A stretch of 64,000 nt of DNA, from NCBI GenBank assembly GCA_965603365.1, contig CBFDCR010000021.1, forward strand, positions 4,061-68,060, written 5' to 3'. Position 1 is the stretch's first letter. Each line of letters opens with the position of its first letter. The position numbers were made by a program, and so were the translations under genes. The stretch comes from JAHELQ01 sp965603365 (GTDB lineage Bacteria; Acidobacteriota; Aminicenantia; UBA2199). Below are positions 7,537-15,032 of the stretch, in pieces. The notes beneath the pieces were generated by a model. The model worked only from the letters and a program-made list of their open reading frames with translations, ran no database searches and was not told where the DNA came from.

Positions 7537-8904
7537 ATGGAAATTAAAAAATTGTCCATTGAAAACTTTAAATGTTTCAAGAAGGCAGACTTTGATTTGG
7601 GTAGAGTGACCCTTTTAACCGGTGCCAACAGCAGCGGCAAGAGTTCAGTCATATACAGCATCCTGGGAGCCATCCAATCGGGTGAATTCCCTTTCCAATT
7701 CTCTCCCAATGGGAAATATGTAAACATGGGGAATTTCCGGGAAATGTCCCACCAACAAAAAAGGGATCACCTCATCAAAATCGGCATACATTTCGAGGAG
7801 AAAATACAAAACAAAATTGATATCACCACCTACTGGGAGGAGGACAAAAAAAGAAAACTGCCGCGTTTACATGAATTGGAATTAAAAGGAGAATATTTCA
7901 GTCTGCATATAAAAAAGAAAAAGAATAGATACCTGCTAAATATGGAGTATTCCCCACAAAAGAAATCAACCGAAGTATTGAGCGTTGAAAAAATTTCAAA
8001 TATTTTCTTGCTTAGCTTAAAAAAACTCATTGAAAATCTTGACCAAGATACAAAAAAGAGGAGAAAGGCATTATCCCTCCTTGAAAAGAAAAAAGGTGAT
8101 GAAATCCCGAAATCTATTGAATTAAGTTTTAAGGATATCAACAGATTAGACAATTCTGTATACAAAAGCAGTGATCTTTCCATAGCGATTATTTATAGTA
8201 GCTATTTAGCAACCATCAGGAATTTCGACAAAAAAATCAACTTTATCAGCTCCTTCAGGCTCTATCCCCAGAGGACTTACTACGAAAAATCAAAGACAGA
8301 ACTGAAAGTAGGCCGGTTTGGTGAAAATTACGAAGACCAGATTATATTGTGGGAAACTAAAAAAACAAAAGAATACAAAGCACTCCTGGACATCATGAAA
8401 AACCTCTCACTCCTGGAGGATATCGCTTCCAAGCGGCTGGAAGGAGGACGATACGAATTGCTGGTAAAAACGCAAAAAAACGGCGTATTGGCCTCCTTAA
8501 ACGACGTGGGCTTCGGCATCAGCCAGTTCTTGCCCATCATTGTGGCCGATCTACAACTGGATGATCACTCCACCCTATTCCTGGCACAGCCGGAAATCCA
8601 CCTGCACCCCAGCGTCCAGTCTGCGTTTGGCGATTATGTAATGGACTTTATCAAAAAAACCGGTAAGAAATACGTCATCGAAACCCACAGTGAATATTTG
8701 ATCAACAAAATCAGGTTAGGCATTGTTAAAAACCAGGTTTCAGCGGACGATGTAAGAGCCTATTACTTACAAAACAATGGAGATGATGTCACCGTTCATG
8801 AACTAACTTTCACCACCGACGGCAGAATCCTGAATGCCCCCGAAGATTTTTTTAAGACCTACATGATGGATGTGATGGACATCGCCATGAATGCGAAAAA
8901 ATGA
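7537..8904 (+). CDS. AAA/ABC-type ATPase of the OLD/DUF3696-like group
   Basis: 455 residues. It starts with IKKLSIENFKCFKKADFDLG and the Walker A GANSSGKSS at 29-37. A lysine-rich insert (about 95-215) follows. The C-terminal half has the degenerate signature LNDVGFGISQFLPIIVA, a Walker B of the form LFLAQPEIHLHP, in which the catalytic Glu follows Pro, then the ETHSEYLINKIR motif. The C-terminus (DDVRAYYLQNN, then DGRILNAPEDFF) resembles DUF3696. SMC-like ATPases of this kind usually sense or regulate a paired toxin in phage defence. Its partner, the PIN-like gene, starts three bases after the stop. A leaderless start is likely. The assignment to defence is inference. Confidence 0.8.
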   Translation: MEIKKLSIENFKCFKKADFDLGRVTLLTGANSSGKSSVIYSILGAIQSGEFPFQFSPNGKYVNMGNFREMSHQQKRDHLIKIGIHFEEKIQNKIDITTYWEEDKKRKLPRLHELELKGEYFSLHIKKKKNRYLLNMEYSPQKKSTEVLSVEKISNIFLLSLKKLIENLDQDTKKRRKALSLLEKKKGDEIPKSIELSFKDINRLDNSVYKSSDLSIAIIYSSYLATIRNFDKKINFISSFRLYPQRTYYEKSKTELKVGRFGENYEDQIILWETKKTKEYKALLDIMKNLSLLEDIASKRLEGGRYELLVKTQKNGVLASLNDVGFGISQFLPIIVADLQLDDHSTLFLAQPEIHLHPSVQSAFGDYVMDFIKKTGKKYVIETHSEYLINKIRLGIVKNQVSADDVRAYYLQNNGDDVTVHELTFTTDGRILNAPEDFFKTYMMDVMDIAMNAKK

Positions 8905-8907
8905 AAG

Positions 8908-9378
8908 ATGAAGAAGGACATTTTTATCGACAATAACGTGGCCAAAAATTTTTCCAATCCCCTGGATGATGAATACAAAAAACTCATCGCCTGGCTGATG
9001 AAATACGACCCTGAAAAGAATGATGAGAACGCCTACCTGGTGGTTTCCAATAAATTAATGGGCGAATACCTTCGCACCTCTTCGTTAGCCCTATCTTCTA
9101 CCAGTGTCCCGATCATCATAGACAAGATGACACGGGAAGGCAGGCTGTTTAAAATAGAAAATCGGGAAATAAAGGCGTTTCAACAAAAACATTTCACTAA
9201 ACAGTGTATAAAAAAATTAAGATCAAATAGGGACGATCACGATCATATACCGGTGGTGGTGCTGTCGTACCGAAAATATGCCTTGAGTCTCGACAATGAT
9301 TTTATTTACGATTTAACCCATTTTCCAGGATTTCAGGTTAAAGCAGAAAAGAGGCCGGAACAGTTACCCTACCAATAA
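8908..9378 (+). CDS. PIN-like nuclease, partner of the ATPase
   Basis: 156 residues with the order of motifs seen in PIN domains: DIFIDNNVAKNF at the N-terminus (Asp8), an SNKLMGEYLR helix carrying Glu at about 54, NRDDHDHIPVVVLS at about 107-120 and ALSLDNDF at about 126-133. PIN nucleases cut RNA with these acidic residues. Three bases separate it from the ATPase stop, so the two are co-translated. A dedicated SMC-like ATPase plus PIN-like nuclease is a plausible abortive-infection module. The family was assigned by motif only; a standard PIN annotation might miss it. Confidence 0.6.
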   Translation: MKKDIFIDNNVAKNFSNPLDDEYKKLIAWLMKYDPEKNDENAYLVVSNKLMGEYLRTSSLALSSTSVPIIIDKMTREGRLFKIENREIKAFQQKHFTKQCIKKLRSNRDDHDHIPVVVLSYRKYALSLDNDFIYDLTHFPGFQVKAEKRPEQLPYQ

Positions 9379-9416
9379 AAAAACCGGGCTCCTTCGGAGG
9401 GTAGAGGGGAGGTTGG

Positions 9417-10232
9417 TTACTTGTTCCAGTCGCGGAGGTAGCGGAAATCGATGCCTATGGTGCGGGGCTGTAGTTTGCAGACGGGGGGCATGGTTCGCTT
9501 GTACTGGGAGTTGACCATGAGCCGTTTGACCTTTTCGATGTTGATCTTGGAGTAGCCCATGTCGATCAATTCCCCGTCCCCTTTGCGCAAATCCACCAGG
9601 TTGAAGAGAATCTCATCCAGCTCCCGGTAGGTGATGCCGATCTCCCCTTCGTCGGTCTGATCCTGCCACAGATCGGCCGACGGCTTCTTGTCGATGATCT
9701 CAGCGGGGATTTGCAGGTGCCGGGCCAGTTCCCGCACCTGGGTCTTATAGAGGTCGCCGATGGGCAGGAAGGCGGCCGCGGAATCGCCGTACAGGGTAGT
9801 ATAGCCGATCAGCATCTCACTCTTGTTGGAAGTACCCACCAAAAGCGCCCTTTTGCGGGCGGAGAAGTCGTAGAGCACCGACATCCGTTCCCGGGCACAC
9901 TTGTTGCCGATCAATACTTTATCCTCGGTGGGAAATTGGGTGAAATAGGCATCCACCATGGGGGAGATATCGACTATTTCGTACTTCACCTCTAACGATT
10001 CACACATCAGGCGGCCGTGATCGAGACTCTCTTCGGAAGATGACTTAAAGGGCAAAAGCAGGGCAAAGGTATGGTCGCTGCCCAGGGCACGCCGGGTTAA
10101 GGCCAGGGTCACCGCCGAATCGAGGCCGCCGGATACCCCGACAATGCCGTTCTCGAAGTTGTTCTTATACACCGAGTCCTTGATAAAGTGCACCGTCACC
10201 TTTTCGGCCAGTTCGACATTAATCTCAAGCAT
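9417..10232 (-). CDS. nadE: NAD+ synthase
   Basis: 271 residues. The ATP-pyrophosphatase P-loop SGGLDSA is at 34-40, and the C-terminal half contains PSADLWQDQTDEGEIGITYRELD, which closes the active site in NadE. It makes NAD+ from deamido-NAD+, ATP and an amino-group donor. The length is that of the ammonia-dependent class, without a fused glutaminase. The neighbouring upstream gene, overlapping by eight bases, is a nitrilase-fold protein, so glutaminase and synthetase appear to be split into two coupled genes. A weak hairpin followed by a T run on the minus strand (about 9379-9402) may end transcription. Confidence 0.93.
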   Translation of the reverse strand: MLEINVELAEKVTVHFIKDSVYKNNFENGIVGVSGGLDSAVTLALTRRALGSDHTFALLLPFKSSSEESLDHGRLMCESLEVKYEIVDISPMVDAYFTQFPTEDKVLIGNKCARERMSVLYDFSARKRALLVGTSNKSEMLIGYTTLYGDSAAAFLPIGDLYKTQVRELARHLQIPAEIIDKKPSADLWQDQTDEGEIGITYRELDEILFNLVDLRKGDGELIDMGYSKINIEKVKRLMVNSQYKRTMPPVCKLQPRTIGIDFRYLRDWNK

Positions 10233-11058
10233 TTAGAATCCTCTTAAGTTCCTTCAACACGATTTCCGGTTTCTCGTCCCGGGCATAATTGCCGGCAATG
10301 CGGGATTTTCTCACATCCTGGAGGCGAACATCCACATCAAACATATCCTCCTCCAGGTATTGGGCCATATGTTCGATACCCTTGCCGGGCCGGGCAAAGA
10401 AGGAGCCGCCGCCGAAACCGACGCCGTCCTCGAAGCCGGTGCGATTCACAAAGATATAGTTCTGGTGGTAAAATACCGCATAGACATAGCCCATGTTTTC
10501 CCAGAATTTGAAGGAGGCAAAGCCCTCTTTTGAAAACGTACGAAAGGGGCTGTTGGATATGGCGATTATAAAATCCGCTTGCTGCAAGTAGTAGAGGTAG
10601 GCGTAGACCGGGAACAGGATCTCCCGGCAGATCAATAGGCCGACATTAAACTCGTTGACCCTGAAGGTGCGGAAGGTATCGCCGGCCTTAAATATCATCT
10701 GCTCTTCAAACATGCCGAAGTTGGGCAGTTGCACCTTGCGGTGGGTATGTACCAGTTCCCCCCCGGAGAAATAGAAGGCACAGTTGTAAATGAATCCCGG
10801 GCGCTCTTCATAGGGCGCGCCCACCACGATATCGATCTTCTGGCTCAATTCCTTCAAAATTTTGAACTCGTCGGCCCCGGGGCAAAGGGCCACATCGTAG
10901 ACGATGTCCTTGAGGTGGTAGCCGCTGAGACTCAATTCCGGGAAGACGATCAGATCGATCTTGTCCTTCACCGCCTGTTCGATTTTTTCCACATGGTAAT
11001 CCAGGTTGCGGGAGACATCTCCCAGCACCGGGCTGAATTGTACGCCTCTTACTTTCAT
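10225..11058 (-). CDS. Nitrilase-superfamily amidase, probable detached glutaminase of NAD synthase
   Basis: 277 residues with the Glu-Lys-Cys triad at E41 (VFPELSLSGYHLKD), K108 (HRKVQLPNFGMFEE) and C144 (LLICREILFP). The LSGYHLKD and KVQLPNFGMFEE segments are like the N-terminal glutaminase domain of glutamine-dependent NAD synthetases. It overlaps nadE by eight bases, so the two are translated together. The expected role is to release ammonia from glutamine for NadE; direct channelling between separate chains is inference. Alternatively it is a stand-alone amidase. The start ATG at 11058 is preceded by a weak ribosome site. Confidence 0.8.
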   Translation of the reverse strand: MKVRGVQFSPVLGDVSRNLDYHVEKIEQAVKDKIDLIVFPELSLSGYHLKDIVYDVALCPGADEFKILKELSQKIDIVVGAPYEERPGFIYNCAFYFSGGELVHTHRKVQLPNFGMFEEQMIFKAGDTFRTFRVNEFNVGLLICREILFPVYAYLYYLQQADFIIAISNSPFRTFSKEGFASFKFWENMGYVYAVFYHQNYIFVNRTGFEDGVGFGGGSFFARPGKGIEHMAQYLEEDMFDVDVRLQDVRKSRIAGNYARDEKPEIVLKELKRILNA

Positions 11059-11101
11059 AGGGATAATATATCATATTCCCCCCCACTGTTCAACTGCGAT
11101 G

Positions 11102-11149
11102 AAAAAAAAAGCCGGGGATACGGCCATCATACCCCGCCGTACCCCCGGC
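11102..11149 (-). terminator. Rho-independent terminator of the cysteine-rich peptide operon
   Basis: Arms 11111-11124 and 11136-11149 pair over 13 of 14 positions (GCCGGGG...CGGC type). On the minus strand the hairpin is followed directly by a run of nine T. It lies 79 bases after the stop of the 97-residue peptide gene. Confidence 0.85.
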
Positions 11150-11228
11150 CCAAAAATCCGCTAAGTCGACTATTTAACGATCGTTCAACAATCGCATGTG
11201 CTACAGGAATTGCTCCAATTCCCGGTCA

Positions 11229-11522
11229 TTAAAAACCGTAGCAGTCGGGGCACGCGGGGTAATCGACATAACCGATACCGTTGGTGCCGTCCCAGCAGTG
11301 GTACTGGTACCGACAGTTGCACTTGTTGTCGGTGGTACATACGCACCAGGTGGGGGCTGTACCGGCACAAAAGCTGCCCCTGGCACTGCAGGCGGCTTCG
11401 CACTGGTCTTCCGCCAGGTTCTCGTTGTAGCATTGACAAAAAGAGTAGCCCTTCGCCTCTATTGCGGCCACCACAATGAGAAGCGAGACAGCAACCAGAC
11501 AAACCAAAAACATTTTTTTCAT
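11229..11522 (-). CDS. Secreted cysteine-rich peptide, 12 cysteines after the signal peptide
   Basis: 97 residues. Residues 1-23 form a Sec signal peptide with an AIEA-K cleavage region. The remaining roughly 73 residues hold 12 cysteines (29, 31, 41, 45, 52, 60, 62, 68, 70, 76, 91, 94), including three CxC pairs and a final CPDC. They are rich in Gly, Tyr and Trp. An even number of cysteines in an exported peptide suggests disulfides or metal binding. The ATG overlaps the stop of the propeller gene (ATGA), so synthesis is coupled. No known family is recognised. Being last in a sigma-54 operon whose first gene is a membrane-anchored CxxC protein suggests that its cysteines are handled by that partner. 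Confidence 0.8.
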   Translation of the reverse strand: MKKMFLVCLVAVSLLIVVAAIEAKGYSFCQCYNENLAEDQCEAACSARGSFCAGTAPTWCVCTTDNKCNCRYQYHCWDGTNGIGYVDYPACPDCYGF

Positions 11523-12595
11523 TGTACTTCCTCCTTATATATGGTTATTTTTTGATCTTCCAGGGCATAAAAGAGACCATTCCGTTTCAGCTCAAAACGG
11601 GTAAAGGCGTGAGGGGGTTTGAGCCTTACATACAATACATCCAGGAGTTCTCCCTTTAGATTGAACCGGTAGAGGGCATTTATGTTTCTCTTCTTGTTTC
11701 TACCCAGTTGAAGGTAAAAAATCCCCTCTTGATCGTCGTCCACGAACAACTTGAAAAATATCTTTCTAAACATCTCCTTATCCTGCCTTAAAATATCACG
11801 GAGCTCGGCCCTGTACACGGCCAATGCCTCCTGGGGCCAGATCCGGGCGCTGTGTATGACTCGCTCTCCCTTCACCACCGTCAAGGCGGATGGGTTTTGA
11901 TAGTAGATCAGCAGTTGGGAGTCCCCGGTCAAAGCCGTCAATATGGCAGCCGATGGATTCCGGCGTTCCCACTCCGAGTATGAGGGCCCGGGTCGATAAA
12001 ACAGGTAATCAAAGTTTCCTTTAGCGCAGGGCAGGGAGAGCATCTTAACCTGCTTTTCGTTTTGTATCTCCAATTCCGGCCCTTTTATGGCCGTCACATA
12101 AACATTGCCGCCGGCATCGGCGCTGGGGGTCATGATCCGGCCGGTCTTATACTTAAAATCCCTCAGGTACTCCCCCTGTTGATTAAACACAATCACCTTG
12201 CCCTGCCGGATATCGTTGACGTATAAATTGTCATCCCGGCCCATCTTTATCGCTACCATATGTCGGCTGCCGGTTCCGCTGATCTCCCCGGGGCCGCCCC
12301 CTTTCCTGCCGAAGGCCTTCAGCAAATTGAGGTTCTTGTCCAGCTTGAATATCCTGGCCTGCAAATTATCGTAAATATAGAGATGGTGGTGCCGGTCCAT
12401 GGTGATGGAAGTGGGCTTAAAGAGAAATTCATCATTGCCGAGATCGGTACCGATGATCCTGACCTGGTGCAGACGGACGGTTGGGCCTTCCTTCATGTTG
12501 GCGGCGGGGCTGGAAATCACCCCCACCTCCAGGGGGAACACCGGGCAGCAAAGCAGCCAGAACAAGACAATGCACATCAATGTAGTGAATCTCAT
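11519..12595 (-). CDS. 6-bladed beta-propeller (NHL/TolB-like) exported protein
   Basis: 358 residues with a signal peptide (residues 1-21, core LMCIVLFWLLCCPVFPL). It has repeated blades such as DRHHHLYIYDNLQARIFKLDKN, RDDNLYVNDIRQGKVIVFNQQGEYLRDF and a last blade with INALYRFNLKGELLDVLYV. Such propellers bind ligands or partner proteins in the periplasm or at the cell surface. It is the middle gene of a three-gene operon: 29 bases after the thioredoxin-fold gene and overlapping the cysteine-rich peptide gene. In Bacteroidetes, similar 6-bladed propellers sit beside small exported peptides, so this may be a recurring propeller-peptide pairing; that comparison is from general knowledge. Confidence 0.8.
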   Translation of the reverse strand: MRFTTLMCIVLFWLLCCPVFPLEVGVISSPAANMKEGPTVRLHQVRIIGTDLGNDEFLFKPTSITMDRHHHLYIYDNLQARIFKLDKNLNLLKAFGRKGGGPGEISGTGSRHMVAIKMGRDDNLYVNDIRQGKVIVFNQQGEYLRDFKYKTGRIMTPSADAGGNVYVTAIKGPELEIQNEKQVKMLSLPCAKGNFDYLFYRPGPSYSEWERRNPSAAILTALTGDSQLLIYYQNPSALTVVKGERVIHSARIWPQEALAVYRAELRDILRQDKEMFRKIFFKLFVDDDQEGIFYLQLGRNKKRNINALYRFNLKGELLDVLYVRLKPPHAFTRFELKRNGLFYALEDQKITIYKEEVQ

Positions 12596-12624
12596 GGCGG
12601 TCTCTCCTCTTTATCCTGGCTATA

Positions 12625-13167
12625 TCAAACCGACTCTTTAATCAATTTAATGATCGACACGACTTCCTCCCCCTCCATATTGCCCAACTGTACCAGGCGG
12701 ACGGTGTCGTCGTAGACAATGGTCTGGGACACATTCATCTTGATCCGCATCTTCTCGATAAATGTATCGAGGTCCTGGGGCACATATATGTTAAAATTCA
12801 GGCCGGCCCTCTGTGAAAAGTTGTAGGCTTCGGTCACATCTGACAATATGATGCCGTAAACCGATACCTTGCCTTTTAAAACCTCCGCCATCTTCTGCCA
12901 GAACACGATGTTTTTGTTGCAGGGGGAGCAGGGCCTGGAGAAGATAAATATGAGAGAGGGCCGGTCACCTTGAAGGGCTGTCCCATCGATACTCTTCTCA
13001 TCCATGCCGATCACATCGAAATAGTGAATTTCCTCACCCACGATAAAATAGGGCAGCGCCTCTCTTAAATGTCTGTTCAACTGGTGAGACTTAAGCAGGG
13101 CATACCCCAAGACGAGAAATACGGCCAGAACCGTTACCTTCAAACCAAACCACTTTTTGTTCTTCAT
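12625..13167 (-). CDS. Membrane-anchored thioredoxin-fold protein with CSPC motif
   Basis: 180 residues. One N-terminal transmembrane helix (about 9-25, VTVLAVFLVLGYALL) is followed by a linker and a redoxin/TlpA-like domain in which PSLIFIFSRPCSPC places the redox pair at Cys80 and Cys83. The domain then runs through WQKMAEVLKGKVSVYGIILSD and the cis-Pro-like region before TIVYDDTVRLVQLG. By topology it faces the periplasm and could reduce or form disulfides. It is the first gene after a sigma-54 promoter and has a GGAGGT site seven bases before the ATG. Its likely client is the 12-cysteine peptide of the same operon; this is inference. Confidence 0.78.
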   Translation of the reverse strand: MKNKKWFGLKVTVLAVFLVLGYALLKSHQLNRHLREALPYFIVGEEIHYFDVIGMDEKSIDGTALQGDRPSLIFIFSRPCSPCNKNIVFWQKMAEVLKGKVSVYGIILSDVTEAYNFSQRAGLNFNIYVPQDLDTFIEKMRIKMNVSQTIVYDDTVRLVQLGNMEGEEVVSIIKLIKESV

Positions 13168-13194
13168 CTAATACCTCCGATCCCTCAATAGATC

Positions 13195-13210
13195 GCAATT
13201 CCCGTGCCAA
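13195..13210 (-). promoter_or_regulatory. sigma-54 (-24/-12) promoter of the cysteine-rich peptide operon
   Basis: On the minus strand the bases read TTGGCACGGGAATTGC: a TGGCACG block, four bases, then TTGC, an exact match to the core consensus. The expected start lies about 12 bases beyond, just before the GGAGGT site of the thioredoxin-fold gene. A CTATAG-centred palindrome (GGCTATAGCC, 13289-13298) lies 86 bases upstream of the -24 GG and is a possible activator site. Confidence 0.85.
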
Positions 13211-13409
13211 AATTGGATTGTTACCGGAAACCATTTATTGATGGTCATTTCGCCGTTTTTTGGATATTCCTCTCTTTCCCCGGAGTTAGGCTATAGCCGC
13301 ACCGTTTTCAAAATAAATAGGGAAAACAGGGCGATGAGGGGGAACAGGATTGAATCCCCTGAAGTTAACCTATAGACTAACCGGGTTAGGCCATGACATA
13401 ACTTTTATC

Positions 13410-14819
13410 CTACTTGAGCCGGTTGTCACTCAAGAAGGTCATGAATTTGTGATAATCTTCTTTTTTTATATTGAACAACTCGAGCACTCCCACGTATTTT
13501 CCGCCGGCTTCCCCCAAACCCCGGCAAACGATTGCCTTAGCCTCTGCGCGGTTGATGTCCCTCTGCAAAAAGGGGGTCTTCACCACTTCCCAGAAACTCC
13601 GGCCGGCCAAAAGCTCGGCCCACATCCCTTCGATTTTATCCTGGTTTGGCGTTAAGGTATTGTTAAAACAACTCTGGCTGATAATACGCTGCATATCTTT
13701 GCCGCTAATGGGGCCATCCAACACGATGCCGGCCCGGGTCAACACCGTGATCAGCTCCCGCACATTCCCGGGCCAATGGTGGTGATCAATCGCCTGCCAG
13801 AAGCCGGCGCCCATTTTTTTGCCCCTCAAGAGTTTCCGGTTTTCCAGGACCAAAGCCTTGATATCGTCTTTACGATCCCTTAAAGGGGGAATCTCGATCT
13901 CCAGCACCTGCAGCCTGAAATAGATATCCCGGCGAAATTCCTTGTTTTTGATCGCCTCGTTTATATCCCTGTTGGTGGCGGCCACGATCCGTATATCCGC
14001 CTCCTGCTCCGCCGAATCCCCCAGTACCAGGTACTTCTTGGTCTCGATAAAGCGCAGCAGTTTGGCCTGGAAGGCGAGGGGCACTTCGGCAATTTCATCA
14101 AAAAACAGGGTGCCCCCCTCGCCCGCCTCCACCAGGCCCGATTTATCGGCCCCGGCACCGGTAAATGCGCCATGGCGGTGTCCAAATATTTCACTCTCAA
14201 ACAGGTTGTCCGGTATACTGGGGGTGTTGATGGTGACAAATTTACCCTTCCGGCCCGAATATTTATGAATCAACCCGGCAATGTGGCTCTTGCCGGTGCC
14301 GGTCTCCCCCAGCAGCAGCACCGGTTCCTCCTCGAGGGAGTATTTTAACACCAGATCACGGATTCTTTCGATGTCTCCGCTGTCACCGACGATGCCCCCG
14401 CTGCCGGTCTCGTTTTTCTTTATCCGTTCCACCATCTCGCCCAGCAATTCACCGCAAAACTTGAAGATTTCCCGGTCCGTGGGGCTGAAGGACTCCTTGA
14501 TGCCGCTGTCGATGTAGAGATAAAAGTTGTCGCTGACCGGCTGGATCAACAGGCATTTTATCTTTAATATGCAGGCAGATTCGGGTAAACCGTTCACCAC
14601 CGAAGAGACCAGGACATCTTCCTTTTCAACGGCGTTCCGGCTCATCAAGGTTCTTTGAATAGCGCTTTTGGAAAATCCCTCCCCCTCGCCGATAGTCCTG
14701 CCCTTGATCTTCCTGCCCCTGTGCCATAAAATTTCACCCTCCCGGTTAAAAACCATGGCCAACGATACCTCTTTTTCCCTCAACAAATCCCAGAGTTTGG
14801 CCTTTATAGTCTCAATCAT
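13410..14819 (-). CDS. Sigma-54-dependent transcriptional activator (enhancer-binding protein)
   Basis: 469 residues. A GAF-like sensory region fills residues 1-135. The AAA+ domain (about 140-370) has Walker A GETGTGKS at 171-178, the sigma-54 contact loop GAFTGA at 217-222 and Walker B TLFFDE at 237-242. The C-terminal segment NRAEAKAIVCRGLGEAGGKY resembles a divergent Fis-type DNA-binding domain. It has no receiver domain, so it is controlled by ligand or protein contact, not by simple phosphorelay. It stands between two promoters of the sigma-54 type, one for the thioredoxin/propeller/peptide operon downstream and one for the divergently transcribed TPR-kinase. Those two units are its probable targets. 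Confidence 0.92.
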   Translation of the reverse strand: MIETIKAKLWDLLREKEVSLAMVFNREGEILWHRGRKIKGRTIGEGEGFSKSAIQRTLMSRNAVEKEDVLVSSVVNGLPESACILKIKCLLIQPVSDNFYLYIDSGIKESFSPTDREIFKFCGELLGEMVERIKKNETGSGGIVGDSGDIERIRDLVLKYSLEEEPVLLLGETGTGKSHIAGLIHKYSGRKGKFVTINTPSIPDNLFESEIFGHRHGAFTGAGADKSGLVEAGEGGTLFFDEIAEVPLAFQAKLLRFIETKKYLVLGDSAEQEADIRIVAATNRDINEAIKNKEFRRDIYFRLQVLEIEIPPLRDRKDDIKALVLENRKLLRGKKMGAGFWQAIDHHHWPGNVRELITVLTRAGIVLDGPISGKDMQRIISQSCFNNTLTPNQDKIEGMWAELLAGRSFWEVVKTPFLQRDINRAEAKAIVCRGLGEAGGKYVGVLELFNIKKEDYHKFMTFLSDNRLK

Positions 14820-14924
14820 CCCGTACTCCTGGTTGTTTCATCTATCGTCTTTGCTTATCTATAATATAAATACGTAAATTAAGGCGATTCCGTTAGCCTT
14901 TTTAATGACTATAGTGATTTTTTT

Positions 14925-14944
14925 CGCCGGGATATAACCCGGCG
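14925..14944. promoter_or_regulatory. Candidate upstream activator site for the TPR-kinase promoter
   Basis: CGCCGGG, six bases, CCCGGCG: a perfect seven-base inverted repeat centred about 57 bases before the -24 element. A second palindrome core, CTATAG, lies at 14909-14914, about 80 bases before the -24 GG; similar CTATAG cores lie 86 and 165 bases before the other sigma-54 promoter. Either could be bound by the enhancer-binding protein. Confidence 0.4.
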
Positions 14945-14989
14945 GTTTATATTTTACGTACAACAGTATAGATGATTGGATGTGAACCA

Positions 14990-15005
14990 TGGCACCGATA
15001 TTGCA
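14990..15005 (+). promoter_or_regulatory. sigma-54 (-24/-12) promoter of the TPR-kinase gene
   Basis: TGGCACCGATATTGCA: TGGCAC, five bases, TTGCA. The spacing between GG and GC is the required 10 bases. It ends 28 bases before the GTG start, with a GAGGAG-type site (15021-15025) between. Confidence 0.85.
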
Positions 15006-15032
15006 AGGAAACAATAAAATGAGGAGTAACCC

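Noticed and set aside
7537..9378. PARIS or Septu system
   Set aside because: The partner shows PIN-type acidic motifs and not a Toprim or HNH domain.
13410..14819. Response regulator of a two-component pair
   Set aside because: The N-terminal region lacks the receiver-domain acidic pocket and no histidine kinase lies next to it.
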